DNA from: Desulfocapsa sp.
GTDB lineage: Bacteria > Desulfobacterota > Desulfobulbia > Desulfobulbales > Desulfocapsaceae
DNA: 38,689 nt
Direction: 5' to 3'
Assembly: GCA_029935315.1 (NCBI GenBank)
Contig: JAOZKN010000012.1
Span: forward strand, 1 to 38,689
Part shown: piece by piece, positions 7,941 to 15,805 of the stretch
Position numbering within the stretch: the first letter of the stretch is position 1
Layout: every line of letters begins with the position of its first letter
The notes under the pieces: generated by a model
The model's database searches: none
What the model saw: only the letters and a program-made list of their open reading frames with translations
Told to the model about the DNA's origin: nothing
Program-made: the position numbers and the translations under genes

Positions 7941-9494
7941 TTATTTCGATGTTCGTTCTGTTATTTCAGTGATTGCAAGGTTGGTAATTGGTTCAAAAGC
8001 CATACTGGCACCATTTTCTGTGGCGATAAGGTCTGCAGGCAGGGCAAAAGCGTCTAGTTGTAATGTCATTCCTTTACCCTGATTTCTGTAAACACCGAAT
8101 GTTAATTCCTGTCTGTCTTCAACCGGCATTTTACAAATCAAGTCTTTTGTAGCCCAGATTTCTCCATTACTGGCAAATTCTGAAAGTTGTCTGGCCACCT
8201 TGACAGAAGTGCCAAGGGCTGTAAATTCAACATGTCCGCCGGAACGTATAGCTCCAAAATATTCTCGACCCTCATGGACAACTGCGATATTGAGGAAAAG
8301 TTTATGGCTCAATCCTTTTTGAAGGACAAATTCACTCATAAACTTGTTCACAACTTTACGAAGTTCCATAGCACAGTTAATGGAATGAAGGAGGTAGGTG
8401 TCGTCGTGGTCTTTAATGAAATAATAGAGCATCTCATTTCCAGCATGCCTGCCGTAAGTGCCATAATATTTATCAAACACCGGGCTTGCCACCTGCCAGA
8501 GATCATTGATGAATTGAAAGTACTGACAGGGGAGCAATTCTGTACATATTTTTTCTAAATTCTGAACCGACGCAACCAGAGTGCAGAGGGAAACCATAGA
8601 AGGCATTCTGTTATCAAGCAATTCTTTGATTATTTTCTCACGCTGGGTAAGCATGTTAATAACAGAAGAACTGTTTTCATCTGCTGGTACAAAAACCACC
8701 AAGGTGCCTTCACGATAGGTTTCACTGTGGACCAGGAAATTTTCTAATGAGTCAGGGCTTTTACCGTTAAGAGAAAATGGTTGGTGGTAAAGGTTGTCTG
8801 TCGCTAAAGGTTGCCTGTTCTTATAAGCTTTTAAAAGAAGAGTTGTTTCATCAGAAGTGATTCCGGTATAGGTCTGAGCGAAGTCGCCACCAGGCATATT
8901 TCTTTGAAGAAGTGTACAGTGGAGACCAACCAGTTCCTTCCAGTTTTTGATATTGCGGTGAAGGGCAGGGGAGAACAGGAATTTAAATATATTACGGGAC
9001 TCCACGTCACCAATCGAATTGATTTCCTGGTTGAAAATTACTTGTTCGGCCTGTTTGTTAACCCATTCAATTTCAAGATTGTTATTTATCAAATAAGCAG
9101 GTGACGTGAGATTCTCAATTGTTACTTTCAGGGTCTTTTGTTCGTTGCGCCGCCTGTGTTTTAGCCTCGGGCCAGGCACATCTTTTTGTTCCTCGTCGGT
9201 ATCAGCAGGTACTTCCTGTACGACTCGGAGCCCTTCCACCCAATTTTTATCTTGAAACAGTTCAGTAATCTCTTCCATGGATTTACCTTGCTGTTTCAAT
9301 TTCTTGACCTGTTTTATCCACTGCAATGATTCTATGGGAAAATAACCAATTTGCTTAACGCCTTCCTGATCAGGGCCAGGGCGGCTGACAACTGGGCGGG
9401 GAAGGATTCCAAACTTAATGTAATTATTAAGCGTAGCTCTTGAGATGCCGGCCTGTTCAAGTATTTCTTTGCTTGTTATTAAGTTATTATTCAT
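7941..9494 (-). CDS. MerR-type regulator with PAS and degenerate class III cyclase domain
   Basis: This 517-residue protein begins with a MerR-like winged helix (residues 4-80: SKEILEQAGISRATLNNYIKFGILPRP, then the IGYFPIESL wing). A basic linker (110-118) leads to a PAS-like domain (about 120-260) and a C-terminal domain (about 295-480) resembling class III adenylate/guanylate cyclases. The cyclase match rests on YYGTYGRHAGNEMLYYF (about 343-359), where family members have GD, and FTALGTSVKVARQL (424-437), matching the ytviGxxVNxAaRL strand. The metal Asp of the second motif is Asn353 and no Asp is seen in the first (VSLCTLVAS), so catalysis is unlikely and a sensory role is inferred. The start has no clear ribosome site. 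It is divergent from the cobalamin operon across a repeat-rich region. Confidence 0.8.
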   Translation of the reverse strand: MNNNLITSKEILEQAGISRATLNNYIKFGILPRPVVSRPGPDQEGVKQIGYFPIESLQWIKQVKKLKQQGKSMEEITELFQDKNWVEGLRVVQEVPADTDEEQKDVPGPRLKHRRRNEQKTLKVTIENLTSPAYLINNNLEIEWVNKQAEQVIFNQEINSIGDVESRNIFKFLFSPALHRNIKNWKELVGLHCTLLQRNMPGGDFAQTYTGITSDETTLLLKAYKNRQPLATDNLYHQPFSLNGKSPDSLENFLVHSETYREGTLVVFVPADENSSSVINMLTQREKIIKELLDNRMPSMVSLCTLVASVQNLEKICTELLPCQYFQFINDLWQVASPVFDKYYGTYGRHAGNEMLYYFIKDHDDTYLLHSINCAMELRKVVNKFMSEFVLQKGLSHKLFLNIAVVHEGREYFGAIRSGGHVEFTALGTSVKVARQLSEFASNGEIWATKDLICKMPVEDRQELTFGVYRNQGKGMTLQLDAFALPADLIATENGASMAFEPITNLAITEITERTSK

Positions 9495-9548
9495 GTTGGT
9501 CGGTACATTAATTTTAAATATTGAAAGTTGATTGGCGTGTCGGGTCGA

Positions 9549-9591
9549 GTTCTATTTAGACAGGTGTCAAGCCTTACTGTCTAAATAGAAC
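9549..9591. repeat. 15-bp perfect inverted repeat, likely operator
   Basis: GTTCTATTTAGACAG (9549-9563) is repeated in inverted orientation as CTGTCTAAATAGAAC (9577-9591) with a 13-base spacer. It lies 55-100 bases before the start of the MerR-type gene (ATG at 9494), where an autoregulatory operator would sit. There is no U-tract, so it is not an obvious terminator. Confidence 0.75.
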
Positions 9592-9698
9592 CATGTGAAG
9601 GTGGTGATGTCAAGGAGTAAATACACACGTACCTTAATTAAACCACGAGCTGTGCCTTTCAACCTATGTATAGTGTTGATGTGGCGACTATTTACGGA

Positions 9699-9715
9699 CT
9701 AGACCAAGTGTCTAG
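9699..9715. repeat. second TAGAC/GTCTA inverted repeat
   Basis: CTAGAC (9699-9704) and GTCTAG (9710-9715) are separated by five bases. The core is the same as in the larger repeat at 9549-9591. Further single half-sites lie at 9730 (GTCTAAAA), 9782 (TGTCTATC) and 9814 (TTAGACA). Confidence 0.55.
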
Positions 9716-9964
9716 GTAGTAGATTGAAGTGTCTAAAAGAGTGCCGACAACCAGTACTTCCCTGGAGTTGGCTCTGTTAAATGTCTATCGTGTCGTGTAT
9801 TAAATCATGTCGATTAGACACCTTAGTGTCAAGTTGTAGATGGGGGGATTATAGTAGACTAGAGCGAATTTGAGCGTCAAAGTATTGCTTTTGTGACCTC
9901 TCTTTTCAGGGGTGAGGATGATCAAAAAGTTTTTCAGAATATGTCCCATCCTCTTTGGATTTAT

Positions 9965-9994
9965 TTGTAAAATCCACTTAAGAACAATCATAAT
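9965..9994 (+). promoter_or_regulatory. candidate promoter of the cobalamin operon
   Basis: TTGTAA (9965-9970) and CATAAT (9989-9994) are 18 bases apart. The inferred transcription start near 10001 would give a leader of about 195 bases before the GTG start of cobC at 10196. Confidence 0.4.
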
Positions 9995-10055
9995 GTCATG
10001 CAGGTGATTACCCTTAAGATAGCTTGTAGGAGAATTGCAGGGAGTGTTTTCCCCC

Positions 10056-10099
10056 CTTGTGTTTTTCAAATGATCTGGTTACCATTTAAAAAACACAAG
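10056..10099 (+). promoter_or_regulatory. stable hairpin in the putative cob operon leader
   Basis: CTTGTGTTTTT (10056-10066) pairs with AAAAACACAAG (10089-10099). Inside, AAATG and CATTT can extend the stem. The resulting arm of about 16 bp encloses a loop of roughly ten bases. It has no U-tract, and it matches no riboswitch class that I recognise. Confidence 0.5.
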
Positions 10100-10195
10100 C
10101 AACGGTCATTAAAAGTGGCTCCATTTCTTTATCCTGAAAGATTCCATGATTACACCAAAGTGCTGCAGGAATATGTACAAACCGGATGTATCTTC

Positions 10196-10783
10196 GTGAG
10201 TGAAAAAAAACAGCTTATTCTTTTGCGTCACGGGAAAACAGATTGTCCAAATCGTTATGTGGGCTCCCGTGATGTACCCCTTTCTCCCCAGGGTGTCAGC
10301 CAGATCAAAACACTGGAAAACATTCTGCATGACATGGAAATTAATAGGATTATTTCAAGTCCTATGTTGCGGTGCAGGCAAAGCTGTGAACTGTTATTTG
10401 CTGGCCGTCCTGTTCGTTATGAAGAGAATTTACGGGAAATTGACTTTGGTCGCTGGGAAGGGATGACTTTTGCTGAAATTGCTGAAAGCGATCCTGCTCT
10501 TGTTGAACAGTGGGCAGACTGGTCCCTCGACTTTTGTTTTCCCGGAGGGGAATCCATTGGCCATTTTGTGGATCGGGTAACAAAAACGGCACAACTCCTT
10601 GCTGGCTTACAGGAAAAAAATGTTATGCTTGTCTGTCATGGTGGTGTAATACGAGCATTGCTCTGTTATTATCTTGGCCTTGGTCCTGAAAATTATCTTC
10701 TTTTCCAGATAGAAAAAGGTAACTTTTCCACCCTTGACCTGTATGGTGAACGTGGTGTGTTGACTGGTCTAAATCTTGGGTAA
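10196..10783 (+). CDS. cobC: alpha-ribazole phosphatase (histidine phosphatase family)
   Basis: This protein removes the 5'-phosphate from alpha-ribazole phosphate or adenosylcobalamin phosphate in the last steps of cobalamin assembly. From the GTG at 10196 it has 195 residues, the usual family length. [10 protein letters not shown] contains the phospho-histidine. Further signatures are [25 protein letters not shown] and [11 protein letters not shown] with the second catalytic His. The frame is open upstream to an ATG at 9998, but that extension of 66 residues has no ribosome site, shows no homology I recognise, and would cover the leader hairpin. I therefore prefer the GTG, although its own ribosome site is weak. 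It heads the cob operon, and cobU follows after 5 bases. Confidence 0.85.
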   Translation: MSEKKQLILLRHGKTDCPNRYVGSRDVPLSPQGVSQIKTLENILHDMEINRIISSPMLRCRQSCELLFAGRPVRYEENLREIDFGRWEGMTFAEIAESDPALVEQWADWSLDFCFPGGESIGHFVDRVTKTAQLLAGLQEKNVMLVCHGGVIRALLCYYLGLGPENYLLFQIEKGNFSTLDLYGERGVLTGLNLG

Positions 10784-10788
10784 ATTAT

Positions 10789-11334
10789 ATGTCAAAGCTC
10801 ATACTTATTACAGGTGGCGCCAGGAGCGGAAAAAGTAATTACGCTCAGTTGCGTGCTGAAGCCATCGAAGGCGAGCATTTTTTTGTCGCCAGTTGTCCCG
10901 TTGTGGATAGTGAAATGGACGAAAGGATCCGTCGCCACAAAAAGGATAGGGCAAACGGCAAATGGAAGACAGTCGAAGAGGAGTTGGATTTGTCAGGGGT
11001 TATTGACAGACTGCCAACTGCTTCTGTCTGCCTTGTAGATTGTCTGACCCTATGGGTTAACAATCTTATGTATCAAGCTGAAATGTCGAAAAACCGATTT
11101 GCCGAAGATGAAATGCAAGTACAGGCCAAACTGTTTCTGCAATCTGCTCTAAACTTCACTGGCACGCTTATCTGTGTAAGTAATGAAGTAGGGATGGGAG
11201 TGGTACCCGAAAACCCTCTGGCAAGAAAATATCGTGACTGTGTTGGCAGGTGTAACCGGGTGATTGCCGCTGCAGCCGATGAAGTGATCCTTGTGAGTTG
11301 TGGATTACCACTTTTTTTAAAGCAATCCACTTAA
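10789..11334 (+). CDS. cobU: adenosylcobinamide kinase / guanylyltransferase
   Basis: CobU phosphorylates adenosylcobinamide and then transfers GMP to make adenosylcobinamide-GDP. The 181-residue protein has the P-loop GGARSGKS at residues 9-16, the guanylylated His region [10 protein letters not shown] (H50), [11 protein letters not shown] (about 83-93) and [10 protein letters not shown], all classic for the family. Length is normal. It follows cobC by 5 bases and precedes cobT by 12, inside one transcription unit. The start ATG is backed by the short distance and conserved N-terminus rather than a strong ribosome site. Confidence 0.95.
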   Translation: MSKLILITGGARSGKSNYAQLRAEAIEGEHFFVASCPVVDSEMDERIRRHKKDRANGKWKTVEEELDLSGVIDRLPTASVCLVDCLTLWVNNLMYQAEMSKNRFAEDEMQVQAKLFLQSALNFTGTLICVSNEVGMGVVPENPLARKYRDCVGRCNRVIAAAADEVILVSCGLPLFLKQST

Positions 11335-11346
11335 TCAGTAAATTTT

Positions 11347-12423
11347 ATGGAAAAAGCAATGAGCTTACTTAAAGAAACAATACAAAAGATATATCCCCAG
11401 GACAGTGAATCCCGTGATCAGGCCAAAGAGCGCCTTGATCAACTCGCCATCCCCCCCTGGGCTCTTGGTGATCTTATGGATCTCAGTATCGATCTTGCGG
11501 GTATTTGTCGTTCTGTGAAACCTGTGGTAACAAAAAAAGCCATTGTCACCATGGCAGGAGATCATGGAGTGGTAGCAGAAGGGGTTAGTAAATTTCCCCA
11601 GGAAGTCACTCCCCAGATGGTATATAATTTCGTTCATGGTGGGGCTGGAATCAATGCCCTTGCCAGACAGGCTGGTGCTGAGGTTATTGTTGTGGATATG
11701 GGTGTTGCCGCCGATCTGAGTGATCTTGCCAAAGCTGGGAAGATCATCGATAAAAAGATTGGGAATGGTACCAGCAATATCGTAAAAGGGCCGGCCATGT
11801 CCATGGCCAACGCCATCAAATCCGTAGAGGCAGGAATATCCATTGCCATGGACCTTGATCAAAAGGTCGATGTTTTTGGCACAGGAGACATGGGAATTGG
11901 GAATACTACTCCTTCAACGGCAATTGCTGCGGTCATCACTGGTAAATCCGTAGAAGAACTTACTGGACGTGGAACCGGACTCAATGACGAGCAACTGGCT
12001 CACAAGCAACAAGTTGTAAAGAATATTCTGTTGAGACATCAACCGGATCCCAAAAACGGTCTGGAAGTCCTCAATTGTGTCGGTGGGTTTGAGATTGGTG
12101 GTATTGCGGGATTGATCCTTGGGGCAGCAGCGTTGAAAAAACCCGTTGTGGTTGACGGTTTTATTTCCACCGCCGGAGCACTGATAGCTGTAGCTATTGA
12201 ACCCTTCGCCAGGGATTATATTATATGTGCCCACCGCTCTATGGAACCGGGACATAAGGCCATGCAGGAAAAACTTGGTTGTCGTCCCTTACTTGATTTG
12301 AACCTGCGCCTTGGCGAAGGCACCGGGGCTGCCCTTGCCATGAATCTTGTGGCGGCAGCTGTTGCCGTACTTACAGAAGTTGCGACTTTTGAAGAAGCTG
12401 CAGTGGCCGGCGCTGATAAATAG
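11347..12423 (+). CDS. cobT: nicotinate-nucleotide--dimethylbenzimidazole phosphoribosyltransferase
   Basis: CobT activates the lower-ligand base (dimethylbenzimidazole or another base) to alpha-ribazole phosphate using nicotinate mononucleotide. The 358-residue protein carries GDHGVVAEGVS (71-81), GTGDMGIGNTTPSTA (178-192) and the catalytic Glu in RLGEGTGA (E324). Length fits the family. A second ATG four codons in (11359), preceded by GGAAAAAG, is an equally plausible start. It follows cobU directly and its stop lies one base before the cobS ATG. The base used by this organism cannot be read from the sequence; no bza or bluB gene is nearby. Confidence 0.95.
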   Translation: MEKAMSLLKETIQKIYPQDSESRDQAKERLDQLAIPPWALGDLMDLSIDLAGICRSVKPVVTKKAIVTMAGDHGVVAEGVSKFPQEVTPQMVYNFVHGGAGINALARQAGAEVIVVDMGVAADLSDLAKAGKIIDKKIGNGTSNIVKGPAMSMANAIKSVEAGISIAMDLDQKVDVFGTGDMGIGNTTPSTAIAAVITGKSVEELTGRGTGLNDEQLAHKQQVVKNILLRHQPDPKNGLEVLNCVGGFEIGGIAGLILGAAALKKPVVVDGFISTAGALIAVAIEPFARDYIICAHRSMEPGHKAMQEKLGCRPLLDLNLRLGEGTGAALAMNLVAAAVAVLTEVATFEEAAVAGADK

Positions 12424-12424
12424 T

Positions 12425-13225
12425 ATGACCGATTGCAACAAACCAGAGTATTCCTTGCGTGTTGCATTTGGCTCGCCTCTGCAATCCTTCCTCACCGCAT
12501 TGCGCTTTCTTACAGTTATTCCTGTTTCCTGGAAACAGAGTGAAGATGGTATTTTCTTTCAGGCAAGTGTGATCTGGTTTCCACTTATTGGCCTGATCAT
12601 AGGTGCTGTGACTGCTTTCCTTGTCTCGCTTGTCTATCCCTGGCTTTCTCCAGCTGTTATTGCTGTTTTTGCACTGCTTATTCTTGGTGGAATAACCGGC
12701 TTTCTCCATCTTGATGGTGTAGCTGACAGTGGCGATGGCCTCCTTTCCAGCCGACCAAAAGAGCAGGCACTGGACATTATGCGTGATAGTCGTAGTGGTG
12801 CCATGGGAGTTATCTGTTTACTCTTTTTGATCCTTGGCAAATACGCTGCTCTTTCAAGTTTATCCATTGAAACCTTGATCCCTCTGCTTATTCTTATGCC
12901 CGTAGGAGGACGTACTGCCATTCTTTTCAGCATGGCTATTCTTCCCTATGCCCGGGAGAACGACGGCTTAGGGCGTTTGTTTTATAGTACTGAACGCTAT
13001 TACATCGCTATTCTTGCCCTGTTCTTTTTTATCCTTATCTCCTGCTATGTCTCGCTGTCCTTAACGCTCTTTGTTTTCCCGGCGCTTCTGATTGCTGTGT
13101 TACTTTTCTCCCGCTGGTGTTTTGTAAAACTCGGAGGCGCCACTGGAGACACCCTTGGTGCTGTGTGCGAGTTTTCCGAGCTCTCCATAGCGGTGGCTGC
13201 AGTTTGTTTTCAGGGCACTGTTTGA
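12425..13225 (+). CDS. cobS: adenosylcobinamide-GDP ribazoletransferase (cobalamin synthase)
   Basis: CobS is the membrane enzyme joining adenosylcobinamide-GDP to alpha-ribazole (phosphate). From the ATG at 12425 the protein has 266 residues with several hydrophobic helices. Family motifs are HLDGVADSGDG (95-105), which binds metal, and DSRSGAMG (121-128). The open frame extends upstream into cobT, but the ATG one base after the cobT stop gives the normal N-terminus (SFLTALRFLTVIPV) and the normal length. Its stop is one base before the cobD-cobQ start, so translation is likely coupled. Confidence 0.95.
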   Translation: MTDCNKPEYSLRVAFGSPLQSFLTALRFLTVIPVSWKQSEDGIFFQASVIWFPLIGLIIGAVTAFLVSLVYPWLSPAVIAVFALLILGGITGFLHLDGVADSGDGLLSSRPKEQALDIMRDSRSGAMGVICLLFLILGKYAALSSLSIETLIPLLILMPVGGRTAILFSMAILPYARENDGLGRLFYSTERYYIAILALFFFILISCYVSLSLTLFVFPALLIAVLLFSRWCFVKLGGATGDTLGAVCEFSELSIAVAAVCFQGTV

Positions 13226-13226
13226 T

Positions 13227-15800
13227 ATGATGACAGAGCCAAATCCTTCTTATACCCATGGCGGAAATATTCAGGCCGCCGCCAGAGAAACTTCTCTCAA
13301 CATATCTCAAATCCTTGATTTCAGTGCAAACATTAATCCCCTTGGTCCGCCGGAATGGTTGCGCCCCTGTATCAGTAGTAGTCTCGATACCGTATTGCAT
13401 TACCCGGATCCTTATGCCAGCGAATTAAAAGAAATTATTGCGGCTCGATATGCTTGTGATGCGGACACTGTTATTGTGGCCAATGGTTCCACTGAACTTC
13501 TCTATCAGTTGCCCAATGTCCTAGATTGCAGGCGGGCTGTCATTCCTGTTCCATCCTATATTGACTACTGTAAGGTGATGGAACTTGCCGGTATTCCCGT
13601 ACTCCAGCTTCCCTTGAATGAAAAACAGGATTTTGTTCCGGATCTAAACGATATAGAGAGGGTGCTTGTCCCTGGTGACATACTTATTTTAGGAAATCCC
13701 AATAATCCCACCGGTGCACTGCTTGATACCGTTGCATTTAAAAACCTTGTCAGCCGACATCCTGATGTGACATTTCTACTGGATGAGGCCTTTCTTGAGT
13801 TTGTGACAGGCGAAAAAAGTCTTGCCGGAAACAGCGAAAATTTAATAACCCTTCATTCGCTGACCAAATTTTATGCAATCCCTGGATTACGGCTGGGATT
13901 TGGGGTCTTTCCCCGTTCCATAGCCTTAAAACTGCAGAAGCATCTTCCACCCTGGACGGTGAATAGTCTTGCTCAGGAAGTTGGCAAGAGGGCAGTAGGG
14001 GACAGTGAGTATCAGAATAATTCCAGAAAATACTTTCAAAGCTGCAAAGATCTTTTTTTGCGAGGCCTCGGTCGTTTTTCAGATCTTCATATTTACCCTT
14101 CGGCAGCCAATTACCTTCTTATTCGACTGCAGGGGAGTTTGTCCGTAAGCAGTCTTGCCCAGCAATTAGGAAAGAAACAAATATTAATTCGGGACTGTGC
14201 TAATTATTCTAGTCTTGGTAAGGAATTCTTCAGGATAGCCGTTCGTAGCAAGGAAGAAAATAAAAATTTTCTGCAGGCGCTTGGGCAAATCCTCTCCCCC
14301 TTACACAAAAGGAGCAGCAAACAAAAAACACCGGCCATCATGTTCCAGGGTACTTCCTCAAATGCCGGAAAATCAGTTCTTACAGCAGCCCTGTGTCGGA
14401 TCTTGTTGCAGGATGGAGTCCGTATCGCACCCTTTAAGGCACAGAACATGTCTTTAAATTCATATGTTACCCATGACGGCCTTGAAATGGGCAGGGCACA
14501 GGTCGTACAGGCGCAGGCGGCCCGACTTGATCCTGATGTACGTATGAACCCGATATTGCTCAAGCCAAACTCAGATACCGGCAGTCAGGTTATTGTAAGG
14601 GGAAAACCCCTGGGCAATATGGCGGTGATGGATTATGTGAAATACAAGCAAAATGTGATGACAGATGTGTGCAACTGTTATGATGATCTTGCTGATGAGT
14701 TTGATGCCATAATTCTTGAAGGCGCAGGCTCTCCCGGGGAAGTTAATCTCAAACGTCATGATATCGTAAATATGCGGATGGCACGTTACGCAAAATCCCC
14801 TGTAATCCTGGTGGGCGATATCGACAGGGGCGGAGTGTACGCTTCCTTTGTAGGAACAATGGAAGTGCTCAACAACTGGGAACGTGCACTTGTTGCAGGT
14901 TTTCTGGTAAACAGATTTCGTGGTGACAGTGCTCTTTTACAGGATGCACACGATTACGTCCGGATGCATACAACTAAAAATGTCCTTGGCGTAATTCCCT
15001 ATATCCATAATCATGGCATTCCTGAAGAGGATTCTGTGTCCTTTAAAGATGGACTGTTTGCATGTGCTGAACCGCAACAGGATCATATAGAAATTGTAGT
15101 TATCAGCCTTCCTCATATTTCCAATTTTACAGATATCGAACCATTTGCAGCGGAACCGGATGTCTTTTTGCGAATCATTGATCAACAGGAAGACATTGGC
15201 AACCCGGACGTAATTATTTTGCCGGGCTCAAAAAATGTAATCGGTGATTTGCAGGCCCTGGTGAAATCTGGTCTTGCAGCTGAAATTATGGAAAAAGCAC
15301 GAAACGGCACTGAGATTGTAGGGATCTGCGGCGGATATCAAATGCTTGGCAAAAGTATCAAAGATCCCCTTGGTATTGAGTCGAAGCAGGGTGATATTCA
15401 AGGACTGTCCCTACTCAACATGCATACTGAACTTGCTGCGGCAAAAGTACTGCGACGCAGGACAGGAATACATATTGAGTCTGCTCAATCCGTGGTTGGC
15501 TACGAGATTCATCATGGACTGACCCGGACAGACGAGGCTCCCCTGTTTACATATGATGATCAGAGTTGTTGTGGTACTGCATCCAAAACTGATACAATAT
15601 GGGGGAGTTATCTCCACGGACTCTTTGATTCTGACTCCTTTCGTCGCAGTTTTATCAACAATGCCCGAAGACGTAAGGGGTTGGAAGAGTACAAGGGGAC
15701 ACAGGTCTGTTATGATCTTGAGCCCGCTTTTGATCGTCTGGCAGATGTCGTACGGGCAGGTCTTGATATGGATTATGTCTATAAGCTCCTCAACCTATAA
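13227..15800 (+). CDS. cobQ: threonine-phosphate decarboxylase / cobyric acid synthase fusion (CobD-CobQ)
   Basis: This 857-residue protein contains two usually separate enzymes. Residues 1-360 are a class I/II aminotransferase-fold CobD, with GNPNNPTG (156-163) and the PLP lysine K214 in HSLTKFYAIPG. It makes aminopropanol phosphate from threonine phosphate. Residues 368-857 are CobQ/CbiP, with the ATP loop FQGTSSNAGKS (373-383), KAQNMSLNS, the glutaminase nucleophile C701 in GICGGYQMLG and H797 in WGSYLHGLF. It amidates adenosyl-cobyrinate a,c-diamide to cobyric acid. The linker around 361-367 is short and basic. All catalytic residues checked are present, so both halves should be active. 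The products of the two halves (aminopropanol phosphate and cobyric acid) are the two substrates of the CbiB encoded next. Confidence 0.93.
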   Translation: MMTEPNPSYTHGGNIQAAARETSLNISQILDFSANINPLGPPEWLRPCISSSLDTVLHYPDPYASELKEIIAARYACDADTVIVANGSTELLYQLPNVLDCRRAVIPVPSYIDYCKVMELAGIPVLQLPLNEKQDFVPDLNDIERVLVPGDILILGNPNNPTGALLDTVAFKNLVSRHPDVTFLLDEAFLEFVTGEKSLAGNSENLITLHSLTKFYAIPGLRLGFGVFPRSIALKLQKHLPPWTVNSLAQEVGKRAVGDSEYQNNSRKYFQSCKDLFLRGLGRFSDLHIYPSAANYLLIRLQGSLSVSSLAQQLGKKQILIRDCANYSSLGKEFFRIAVRSKEENKNFLQALGQILSPLHKRSSKQKTPAIMFQGTSSNAGKSVLTAALCRILLQDGVRIAPFKAQNMSLNSYVTHDGLEMGRAQVVQAQAARLDPDVRMNPILLKPNSDTGSQVIVRGKPLGNMAVMDYVKYKQNVMTDVCNCYDDLADEFDAIILEGAGSPGEVNLKRHDIVNMRMARYAKSPVILVGDIDRGGVYASFVGTMEVLNNWERALVAGFLVNRFRGDSALLQDAHDYVRMHTTKNVLGVIPYIHNHGIPEEDSVSFKDGLFACAEPQQDHIEIVVISLPHISNFTDIEPFAAEPDVFLRIIDQQEDIGNPDVIILPGSKNVIGDLQALVKSGLAAEIMEKARNGTEIVGICGGYQMLGKSIKDPLGIESKQGDIQGLSLLNMHTELAAAKVLRRRTGIHIESAQSVVGYEIHHGLTRTDEAPLFTYDDQSCCGTASKTDTIWGSYLHGLFDSDSFRRSFINNARRRKGLEEYKGTQVCYDLEPAFDRLADVVRAGLDMDYVYKLLNL

Positions 15801-15805
15801 GCATT

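Larger units (their letters stand above)
9495..10195. other. 701-base regulatory region between the MerR-type gene and the cob operon
   Basis: There is no convincing protein gene here. The left half (9549-9861) holds many TGTCTA/TAGACA half-sites, including two inverted repeats. The right half holds a candidate promoter (9965-9994) and an 11-bp inverted repeat (10056-10099) just before the cobC start. I searched by eye for the conserved cobalamin-riboswitch core and B12 box and found none. Confidence 0.65.

Noticed and set aside
9800-10069. 89-codon minus-strand frame
   Set aside because: Low-complexity AT-rich composition, no ribosome site, no known motif, and it covers the promoter and half-site region.
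9998-10195. Upstream in-frame extension of cobC from an ATG at 9998
   Set aside because: No ribosome site, no recognisable homology, coverage of a long hairpin and a promoter ending at 9994; the GTG at 10196 gives the normal family length. Not fully excluded.
9495-10195. Cobalamin riboswitch before cobC
   Set aside because: I looked for the conserved core and B12 box and could not find them by eye; a covariance-model search is needed to be certain.
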